NCBI GenBank assembly: GCA_003525045.1
Contig: DQGF01000547.1
Span: 19,707-31,066 of the forward strand
From: Pseudomonas sp.
Lineage (GTDB): Bacteria > Pseudomonadota > Gammaproteobacteria > Pseudomonadales > Pseudomonadaceae
Reading direction: 5' to 3'
DNA length: 11,360 nt
Under the pieces are notes generated by a model, which made no database searches, was not told the origin of the DNA, and saw only the letters and a program-made list of their open reading frames with translations. The position numbers were made by a program, and so were the translations under genes. Below, in pieces: positions 1 to 5,736 of the stretch (within the stretch, counting starts at the first letter, position 1; each line of letters opens with the position of its first letter).

Positions 1-1
1 A

Positions 2-529
2 CTGGAGCAGGACCCTTCTCGCCCCGTGTTTCTGACGACCGCCGATCATGCTCTGCTTCGCGGTGAAATGATCGACTATTTCCTCGATCAGTCCCAATCG
101 AGCGATTGCGATTTCACCGTCGCCGTGACGCGGCTGGACACGGTGCTCTCAATGTTTCCCGACACCCGCAGGACCGCGACAAAACTTCAGGGTGGCCCCT
201 ACTGTGGAAGCAATATGTTTGCGTTCATGACGCCACAAAGCGACCAACTTGCAAGTTTTTGGCGAGCGATCGAGCAAGAGCGTAAAAATCCCCGGAAAGT
301 CATCTCCGGCGCTCTGGGCTTAGTGGCGTCCATCAAGTACTTGTTGGGCTCTTTATCCCTCGAACAGGCGATGCAGCGTATTTCCACTAAAGTCGGGATA
401 AAAATAGGTGCGGTCGTCATGCCTTTCGCCGAGGCCGCCGTCGACGTTGACTCCCTTAACGATCACCGACTTGTCGAAAAAATCCTGGCGGAACGTGAAA
501 AAGAACATGTCGGCGGCCACATCCAGTGA
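2..529 (+). CDS. MobA-like nucleotidyltransferase (NTP transferase domain), 5'-truncated by window edge
   Basis: The frame is open from the first complete codon (position 2), so the N-terminus lies outside the window; 175 C-terminal codons are visible. Seen: a TTADHALL segment at the start, fitting the metal-binding aspartate loop of GT-A-fold nucleotidyltransferases, and PFAEAAVDVDSLNDH near the end, fitting the second metal/substrate aspartates (usually a D-x-D-x-x-x-D pattern) of MobA/IspD-like enzymes. The usual N-terminal GxGxRxG nucleotide loop would lie upstream. Family knowledge: such enzymes transfer a nucleotide to a phosphorylated small molecule, for example CTP to inositol phosphate. 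Inference: beside a lipid kinase and a Tam41-like protein it probably makes a CDP-activated head group or precursor rather than molybdopterin cofactor. It is the first visible gene of the operon; no transmembrane segment is seen in this part. The substrate cannot be read from sequence. Confidence 0.75.
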   Translation: MEQDPSRPVFLTTADHALLRGEMIDYFLDQSQSSDCDFTVAVTRLDTVLSMFPDTRRTATKLQGGPYCGSNMFAFMTPQSDQLASFWRAIEQERKNPRKVISGALGLVASIKYLLGSLSLEQAMQRISTKVGIKIGAVVMPFAEAAVDVDSLNDHRLVEKILAEREKEHVGGHIQ

Positions 530-673
530 CGTTTCTTTACGCTTTTTTCCATTGCGCAAATCGCTTGTACTGTCCCACTCGCGCTCACCGCCAACCTTCA
601 GCACACCATCAGCACCGATCAAGCTCAGCAGGATGTTTCTGAGTGCATTCCGTCCTGTCTACAAGGTCTCAAC
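530..673 (+). other. 144-nt intra-operon gap with an uninterrupted reading frame
   Basis: The other gaps in this operon are -4, 1 and 14 nt, so this one is unusually long. Directly after the first gene's TGA, the same frame stays open for 48 codons and runs into the LptF-like ORF. It would encode a signal-peptide-like hydrophobic stretch (FFTLFSIAQIACTVPLALTA), then a short segment with two cysteines (SECIPSC). There is no ATG, GTG or TTG in that frame in the gap. A GTG at 526, overlapping the stop as GTGA, opens another frame and would reach this one only by losing one T from the T6 run near 546. It may be a decayed small gene, an N-terminal extension, or chance. No terminator or convincing promoter is seen here. 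Confidence 0.3.
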
Positions 674-1747
674 ATGCTCCTGATTGAGCGTTACATCATT
701 GCTGAAATTAGACGCCCCGTCTCGGTGATGATCGGTATTCTGACATTCGTTTTCGCAAGCTACTCCGCAGAGCGCTACCTGGCGCAAGCAGCCAATGGCA
801 CCCTCGCGCTGCAATCGGTTCTGAATATGGTGGTCTACAAGGTCATCATTGCGCTGGAAATGCTCGTGCCGGTCGCACTCTATGCTTCTGTTGCGATTGC
901 TTTAGGCAGGCTTTATCACGACTCTGAAATCACCGCGATCATCTCTTCAGGCGCCAGTCCATTACGTATCTATCGGGCCATTGCGCTGATTTCGATTCCT
1001 ATCGCGATTGCGGTCACCGTGCTTTCAGTTTATGGGCGCCCATGGGCGTATACCCAGGCGTATCAACTGGAGCAGCAGTCCAAGACCGATCTGGACGTTA
1101 ACCACCTGTTACCCCAACGATTCAACATCAATGATGACAACGGCAGAATGATCCTCGCCGAGGACATCGAACACACCACCGGCACCCTTAAAAACGCATT
1201 GATCTATGATCCAGGCGACAAAAAAACCCGAATTTTTCGTTCGAGCACGGCAAAGATCACCGATGCCAATCCTGCCGATCCCGTTCTGACATTAAGCGCA
1301 GGCACTTCGTACTCTCTGGAGCATCAGGGAATCAAAGACGTCACGGGCACCTTCAATACCATGAGCTTGCATCTGAGTCCCATCGAACCGGAGGCCGATT
1401 CAAAACGTAAGTCAACCTCCACCGAAATGCTCAGAGCTTCCGCCGAGCCCTTGGACAATGCTGAACTTCAATGGCGAGAAAGCCGGGGACTGAGCGCAAT
1501 GCTACTGGCTCTGCTGGCAGTCCCATTGAGTCGGACCGCACCGAGAAAAGGTCGTTTCTCCACGTTATTGCCCATCGCCATTCTGTTCGCCGTCATCTTT
1601 TATGCAGGCAACATTTGCCGCACGCTGGTCGGCAATACCTCGATTCCGATGACGCCAGGTCTTTGGCTAGTGCCCATGCTAATGAGCCTGATCTTGCTGA
1701 TATTTGTAGCGCGCGACTTGTCTGTGCTGAGGATGCGTTTCAAATGA
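674..1747 (+). CDS. LptF/YjgP-like inner-membrane permease (operon paralogue)
   Basis: 357 aa, close to the usual LptF length. Architecture read from sequence: three N-terminal membrane segments (about 15-35, 50-77, 98-120), a soluble periplasmic part (about 125-270) fitting the family's beta-jellyroll, and three C-terminal segments (about 272-290, 298-318, 330-350). The cytoplasmic coupling-helix motif between TM2 and TM3 is clear: E85-x-x-A88-x-x-x-x-G93 in DSEITAIISSGAS. Known LptF/LptG proteins form the membrane part of the LptB2FG ABC transporter that extracts LPS and passes it to LptC/LptA. No LptB, LptC or LptA gene is visible, and the neighbours are phospholipid-type enzymes, so the cargo here may be another lipid. 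The start is supported by AAGG at 663-666 with a 7-nt spacer. Its stop overlaps the next start as ATGA, implying translational coupling. Confidence 0.88.
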   Translation: MLLIERYIIAEIRRPVSVMIGILTFVFASYSAERYLAQAANGTLALQSVLNMVVYKVIIALEMLVPVALYASVAIALGRLYHDSEITAIISSGASPLRIYRAIALISIPIAIAVTVLSVYGRPWAYTQAYQLEQQSKTDLDVNHLLPQRFNINDDNGRMILAEDIEHTTGTLKNALIYDPGDKKTRIFRSSTAKITDANPADPVLTLSAGTSYSLEHQGIKDVTGTFNTMSLHLSPIEPEADSKRKSTSTEMLRASAEPLDNAELQWRESRGLSAMLLALLAVPLSRTAPRKGRFSTLLPIAILFAVIFYAGNICRTLVGNTSIPMTPGLWLVPMLMSLILLIFVARDLSVLRMRFK

Positions 1748-2823
1748 GAATTACCAGTGTGTACCTCATTCGTAACGTGTTCGTCGGGTTTCTTGCAGCG
1801 GCGGCGCTACTTCTCCCGTTGTTCACCACCTTTGATCTAGTGAGCGAACTGGACGATGTTTCCTCTGGTGGGTATCGGTGGACCCAGGCAGTTGAAGTCG
1901 TCTTGATGACCCTGCCGCGACGAGCCATCGATTTGGGCCCCTTCATTGCACTGCTCGGCGGAATAACCGGACTGGGACAGCTGGCCATGACCCAGGAACT
2001 CACGGCGATGCGCACTGCCGGCATCTCCATTGTCCGAATTGCCGTCACGACCATGTTCGCCGGCGTGGTGCTGGCATTGTTGCTGGGCGTCGTCGACGAA
2101 TGGGTGGCTTCACCCTTACAGCAGAAAGGCATCCAAATCAGAAATGAAGCGCTTGCGGTGGCCGGTGAGGCGGCGAGCGCCACTGGCGGCATCTGGGCGC
2201 GGCGCGGCGATGAAGTCGCACGGATCGGCGCAGTCTCATCCAAAAACAAGCCAGTGAATATCGAGGTATTCCATTACACGCCCACCATGCTCCTCACGTC
2301 TTACATCTTTGCCGACAGCGCAGATGTTCGCGCCGATGGCACATGGTTGCTCAATAACGTACAGATCAAAGAATGGGACGGGGCCACTGAAACCTTTCGT
2401 CAAGTCGACCATATGCCGTGGCAGTCAGTATTTTCCGATCGGCGCTTGAAGGAACTTACGCTGCCTACAGAAAGCTTCTCGATCAAGCAGCTTTATCATT
2501 ACATTCAATTCCTGCAAGGCTCGAACCAGCCTTCTGCAGAATATGAAATGGCGCTGTGGCAAAAGCTTGGGCGCCCGATCCTGACGCTGGCGATGATCCT
2601 GTTCGCAGTCCCCTTTACGTTTGCACAACAGCGATCACCTGGACTTGGCGGTCGCCTTGCCCTGGGTGCCGTGATCGGTCTGCTGATCTATGTCGGCAAC
2701 CAAATTATCGTCAACCTCGGTTTGTTGCTGGCCGCCAATACAATGCTGACCACATTGGCGCCGTCGATCGTCCTTCTCGGGATCGCGCTGGTACTCGTCT
2801 TCCGCTTCGATCGATCTCGATAA
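1744..2823 (+). CDS. LptG/YjgQ-like inner-membrane permease (operon paralogue)
   Basis: 359 aa from the ATG at 1744, which overlaps the LptF-like stop by 4 nt; GAGGA at 1729-1733 is a plausible ribosome-binding site. A longer frame from 1471 exists, but its extra residues lie inside the LptF-like coding sequence and are rejected. The protein starts with the typical MRITSVYLIRNVF and has TM segments around 12-30, 58-80 and 97-117, a periplasmic domain up to about 275, and three C-terminal TM helices ending in LVFRFDR. The coupling helix is E85-L-T-A-M-R-T-A-G93, at exactly the same residue numbers as in the LptF-like partner, which supports a heterodimer pairing with an ABC ATPase. Probable role: inner-membrane half of a lipid extraction transporter; the ATPase must come from elsewhere, possibly the housekeeping LptB. 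The next gene begins after 1 nt. Confidence 0.88.
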   Translation: MRITSVYLIRNVFVGFLAAAALLLPLFTTFDLVSELDDVSSGGYRWTQAVEVVLMTLPRRAIDLGPFIALLGGITGLGQLAMTQELTAMRTAGISIVRIAVTTMFAGVVLALLLGVVDEWVASPLQQKGIQIRNEALAVAGEAASATGGIWARRGDEVARIGAVSSKNKPVNIEVFHYTPTMLLTSYIFADSADVRADGTWLLNNVQIKEWDGATETFRQVDHMPWQSVFSDRRLKELTLPTESFSIKQLYHYIQFLQGSNQPSAEYEMALWQKLGRPILTLAMILFAVPFTFAQQRSPGLGGRLALGAVIGLLIYVGNQIIVNLGLLLAANTMLTTLAPSIVLLGIALVLVFRFDRSR

Positions 2824-2824
2824 C

Positions 2825-3868
2825 ATGCCAGAAGTCACTGACCACCCACTGTCGCCTGAAACAGCGCTCGACAATCCCCTTGAGCGCCAAGCGCTGACCA
2901 CTACGGATGACGTATCGGTTCCCCGGCGCATCGGTATAGTGCTCAACCCCTACAGCGGCTATGTTCGGCGCCATCTGAACGAACTGCGCCACCTTGCGGG
3001 GCTGGTACCTGATTCCGCTATGCTGGAAGCCTCAACGCCTGTCCAGATAACAGAGGTCATCCAGTCATTCTCGCTCCTGGCCGATGATCTGCTGGTTGTC
3101 ATCGGCGGCGATGGCACCTTACAAGCTGCCCTCACCGCACTGATGAGACTTCAGCCCAATCAGGTGCCGCAGGTACTGGTGGTTGCTGCAGGTACCACCA
3201 ACATGACTGCGACTGACTTTGGGACCCGCCTGAAGCCAGCCGCAGTACTTCGAGCGCTCAGCGACTGGCGTAAGGGTCAAGCATCGGCGCCGAAGTCATC
3301 TGCCCGAGCAGTGCTCCGGGTCTATGATTCACGTCTTCAGCAAGCCCAGTTCGGACTGTTCTTTGGCGCCGGTGCAATTATCAGCGGAGTCAGGTATTTC
3401 CATGCAACTGTACGTCCCAAAGGAGTGCGTGGAGCCCTTGGACCGTCATTGGCTTTTTTGCGCGTACTGCTGTCGCTGTTTCGTAACCGCCCTCACCGAC
3501 TCCTGCCTGCCACCCAGGCCACGTTGCACTTACCGCAGCGCTCCGTGGATGCGCAATGGCTCGTCATCCTGGCCACGACCCTGGACAAATTATTGATGGG
3601 AAGCACGCCTTACTGGGGACGTGAAAAGGAGTCCATCCATTTCACCGCTCTGGCTCATCGCCCTGCGCGCTTTCTACGCTCACTGCCCTTTTTGTTGCGG
3701 GGCAAATCAAATGCAACGATGCGAACCAATCAGGGCTATTTCAGCCACAACCTGGCGCAAACGACAATTGAAGACCTGAGTGAGTATCTACTCGACGGAG
3801 AGATTTTCCCTGTAAGCGGGAAGCTTCGACTGGCTGCCACTGCGCCTGTCCGTTTCATTACCTTCTAG
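2825..3868 (+). CDS. Diacylglycerol kinase-like lipid kinase (DAGK/sphingosine kinase catalytic family)
   Basis: 347 aa, starting 1 nt after the LptG-like stop with no clear ribosome-binding site, so translation is probably coupled. Residues 1-33 form a polar, low-complexity leader. The catalytic domain then shows N41-P-Y-S-G45 (the family NPxSG motif), G94-G-D-G-T98 (ATP binding and catalysis) and A122-G-T-T-N-M-T128. C-terminally, LLDGEIFP near 330 matches the conserved D-G-E element of the YegS/DgkB fold. Family role: ATP-dependent phosphorylation of diacylglycerol or a related lipid alcohol to the lipid phosphate, here probably phosphatidic acid to feed the Tam41-like neighbour. Odd point: the third motif reads GTTNMTATD where many bacterial members have GTxNDFA. 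A hydrophobic patch around 205-220 (PSLAFLRVLLSLF) may touch the membrane. Lipid substrate unproven. Confidence 0.88.
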   Translation: MPEVTDHPLSPETALDNPLERQALTTTDDVSVPRRIGIVLNPYSGYVRRHLNELRHLAGLVPDSAMLEASTPVQITEVIQSFSLLADDLLVVIGGDGTLQAALTALMRLQPNQVPQVLVVAAGTTNMTATDFGTRLKPAAVLRALSDWRKGQASAPKSSARAVLRVYDSRLQQAQFGLFFGAGAIISGVRYFHATVRPKGVRGALGPSLAFLRVLLSLFRNRPHRLLPATQATLHLPQRSVDAQWLVILATTLDKLLMGSTPYWGREKESIHFTALAHRPARFLRSLPFLLRGKSNATMRTNQGYFSHNLAQTTIEDLSEYLLDGEIFPVSGKLRLAATAPVRFITF

Positions 3869-3882
3869 AGAGTGGACAGCCT

Positions 3883-4848
3883 ATGAACACTATCCATCGC
3901 GATGCGTTGACATTGCCTCTGCTGCAAACCGTGGCATGCGAATGCGCCCTGCCCGTCGCTGCCGACCTTCACATACTGGTAGAAGTCTTACGCTCACGAT
4001 TTGGCGATGCTCTAGAGGCGATGCTGTTTTATGGATCCTGCTTGCGCGATGGTGAGCTCAGTGAACGGTTGGTCGATCTTTACGTGGTGGTGGATGACTA
4101 CGCAAGTCTACGCAGTGGCGGGGCCGCCAAGCTCCTGCATAAGTGGCTGCCGCCAATGGTTTTTCAGCTCAAAACTCAAACACCGGATGGACGAACCTTA
4201 CGCGCGAAATGCGCGGTGATTTCGTTGGAAGATTTTGAAGCGGGGACGTCTGTCTGGTTTCAAAGTTATTTGTGGGGGCGTTTTTCCCAGCCATCCCGCC
4301 TGGTGTATTACCGCAACGAAACCATCAGGGATCGCGTGCATGTCGCCTTGTGCAACGCCGTTATTCGCATGATGTCCGAGACCGTCGCAGCACAGGAACG
4401 GGCATTCGACAGTTCGACTTTCTGGGAGCAGGCATTGTCGATGACCTATGGCACTGAGTTGCGGCCGGAGCGGGCCAACCGTCCCGCCGAAATCGTCATG
4501 CACAATGCCGACTACTATGCTCGCGTCACACAGGCGGCCGCCTATTCGATACCGGCCCTCTCACCGTGTGGCGACCCCAGCGGTACTTTCATAAACGACA
4601 CCCGTCATTCGCAGCGGCGTACCAATCTTCTGCGCTGGAAAATCAGAAGACTTCAGGGTCGCACGTTGAATGTCTTACGCCTGATCAAATCATTTTTCAC
4701 ATTTGAAGATGGCGTCGGTTATGTCATCTGGAAGCTGGAAAGGCATTTGGGTGAGCCTATCCACGTGACCACGCGTTTGCGCCGTTATCCATTGATTTTC
4801 TGCTGGCCCTTGTTATGGCGACTGTTAAAGGACCGCAGACTGCGCTGA
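3883..4848 (+). CDS. Tam41/Mmp37-like phosphatidate cytidylyltransferase (putative CDP-diacylglycerol synthase)
   Basis: 321 aa, 14 nt after the lipid kinase. Recalled motifs of mitochondrial Tam41 occur here in the same order. F49-Y-G-S52 and D65-L-Y-V-V-V70 fit the nucleotidyltransferase GS...D signature. K109-x-x-V-I-S114 matches the KYGVIS block. W125-x-x-x-Y-x-x-G132-R-x-x-Q-P137 matches W..LY.AGRLQKP. L185-S-M-T-Y-G190 and the following HNADYYARV match LSY.GDxR and the NIV..N...F segment. A C-terminal basic, hydrophobic region (240-321) lacks a clear TM helix, as expected for a peripheral membrane enzyme. Known Tam41 makes CDP-diacylglycerol from phosphatidic acid and CTP on the matrix face of the mitochondrial inner membrane; the usual bacterial enzyme is the unrelated multi-spanning CdsA. 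Position after a kinase that could produce phosphatidic acid supports the role. Not confirmed by search; a generic nucleotidyltransferase is the alternative. The ribosome-binding site is weak. Confidence 0.72.
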   Translation: MNTIHRDALTLPLLQTVACECALPVAADLHILVEVLRSRFGDALEAMLFYGSCLRDGELSERLVDLYVVVDDYASLRSGGAAKLLHKWLPPMVFQLKTQTPDGRTLRAKCAVISLEDFEAGTSVWFQSYLWGRFSQPSRLVYYRNETIRDRVHVALCNAVIRMMSETVAAQERAFDSSTFWEQALSMTYGTELRPERANRPAEIVMHNADYYARVTQAAAYSIPALSPCGDPSGTFINDTRHSQRRTNLLRWKIRRLQGRTLNVLRLIKSFFTFEDGVGYVIWKLERHLGEPIHVTTRLRRYPLIFCWPLLWRLLKDRRLR

Positions 4849-5177
4849 GCTCTTGAGCGAGATACCGATCGCCTTCGCCGCGGCCAAACAGGCTCAGGAA
4901 GAAGGCGAGCGGACTACCTGCGTCACCTTGTCGCACTGTTACAGAATATGAAAAAAACCTTCTCCAGTTCGTTAGCTAGCTATCGTTTTTTTCGATTGTT
5001 AGACTTCTCGTCACAGGACTCATCCACTGGATGCTGAGTCCCGCAGCCCTGTTAAGCCCTGATTGGACATAACCTGCGCTATTTATTGCATCGAGGTGCT
5101 ACGGCGCCACTCTTCCAGCAGCCACACCCTCCGGATGAGTTGAGCCTGGCATGATTGACGGACGTTATGAGGCAGTA
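4849..5177 (+). other. 329-nt intergenic region between lipid operon and thioesterase gene
   Basis: No complete gene is seen. Contents: (a) a 32-codon coding-like remnant from a TTG at 4853 to a TGA at 4949-4951, reading LSEIPIAFAAAKQAQEEGER and ending in an unrelated tail; (b) an 8-bp perfect inverted repeat TCGCCTTC (4869-4876) / GAAGGCGA (4901-4908); (c) a weak terminator-like hairpin followed by T7 (4970-4992, separate entry); (d) an imperfect hairpin at 5017-5040 with CATCC/GGATG and GACT/AGTC arms and a 3-nt bulge. An upstream in-frame ATG for the thioesterase lies at 5151, but the start at 5178 is preferred. A promoter for the downstream genes should lie here; the best candidate (TTGGAC near 5063 with TATTGC 15 nt later) is poor and is not called. 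Confidence 0.5.
4970..4992 (+). terminator. Weak intrinsic terminator-like structure after the lipid operon
   Basis: A short hairpin, CGTTAGC / GCTATCG with one T-T mismatch around a palindromic TAGCTAGCTA core, is followed directly by seven T residues (4986-4992), 122 nt after the Tam41-like stop. The stem is AT-rich and has a very tight loop, so folding is marginal. An A7 run at 4951-4957 upstream could give some function on the other strand. Its placement after the last operon gene fits a terminator. Confidence 0.4.
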
Positions 5178-5663
5178 ATGGAACCAGGAAGCTATCAATT
5201 GACCATGAGTGTGCTCATGACCCCGGATAAAGCCAACTTCTCGGGCAACGTACACGGTGGTGCTTTGCTGAAAATGCTGGATGAAGTGGCCTTCGCTTGC
5301 GCCAAGCGCTATGCCGGCAATTATGTGGTGACCCTATCCGTCGACCAGGTGATCTTCAAGGAGCCGATTCGCATTGGTGAGCTGGTGACCTTTATGGCCT
5401 CCGTGAACTATACCGGTCGTTCCTCGATGGAAATCGGCGTGAAAGTCATGACGGAAAACATTCATGAACGCAGCGTACGCCATACCAATAGCTGTTATTT
5501 CACGATGGTCGCTGTAGACCACAATCACCGCCCCGTAGCCGTGCGTTCTTTGGTACCGGATACCTGCACCGAACGACGCCGCTATGCACAAGCTCAGCAG
5601 CGCCGCCTGCACCGCCAGGAACTGCAAGCGCGCTACAACTCGATAAAAGTCGCCCGGGCGTAA
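5178..5663 (+). CDS. Acyl-CoA thioesterase, hotdog fold (YciA/BACH-like)
   Basis: 161 aa from the ATG at 5178. This start is chosen because GAGG lies at 5169-5172 with a 5-nt spacer and because homologues I recall begin near MEPG; an in-frame ATG at 5151 would add nine residues but lacks a good ribosome-binding site. The single hotdog domain shows N24-V-H-G-G28 followed by D35, the Asn/HGG/Asp pattern of acyl-CoA hydrolases, then VTLSVDQVIFKEP and a GRSSMEIGV strand. Known members hydrolyse acyl-CoA to free fatty acid and CoA in the cytoplasm, usually as hexamers. The last 30 or so residues are a basic, glutamine-rich helix (RRRYAQAQQRRLHRQELQAR), probably outside the catalytic fold. It is 73 nt upstream of the glutamate synthase-like gene, with no strong terminator between. 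Acyl-chain preference cannot be told. Confidence 0.88.
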   Translation: MEPGSYQLTMSVLMTPDKANFSGNVHGGALLKMLDEVAFACAKRYAGNYVVTLSVDQVIFKEPIRIGELVTFMASVNYTGRSSMEIGVKVMTENIHERSVRHTNSCYFTMVAVDHNHRPVAVRSLVPDTCTERRRYAQAQQRRLHRQELQARYNSIKVARA

Positions 5664-5736
5664 ACGGACTTGTGTCCACCTGAACCGAGCGTCCAGCCGA
5701 TTGCTATCAATGCGATATTCCAAGGAACCCCCGCGC

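Noticed and set aside
408..683. 91-codon plus-strand frame, or 58 codons from the ATG at 507, filling the gap before the LptF-like gene
   Set aside because: The product is Ser/Pro/Arg-rich with no domain, overlaps two better genes, and has only a poor ribosome-binding site. Kept only as context for the gap finding.
1471..1743. Upstream extension of the LptG-like frame
   Set aside because: It lies wholly inside the LptF-like gene. The residues are non-hydrophobic and unlike LptG, while the ATG at 1744 gives the expected N-terminus and an ATGA overlap.
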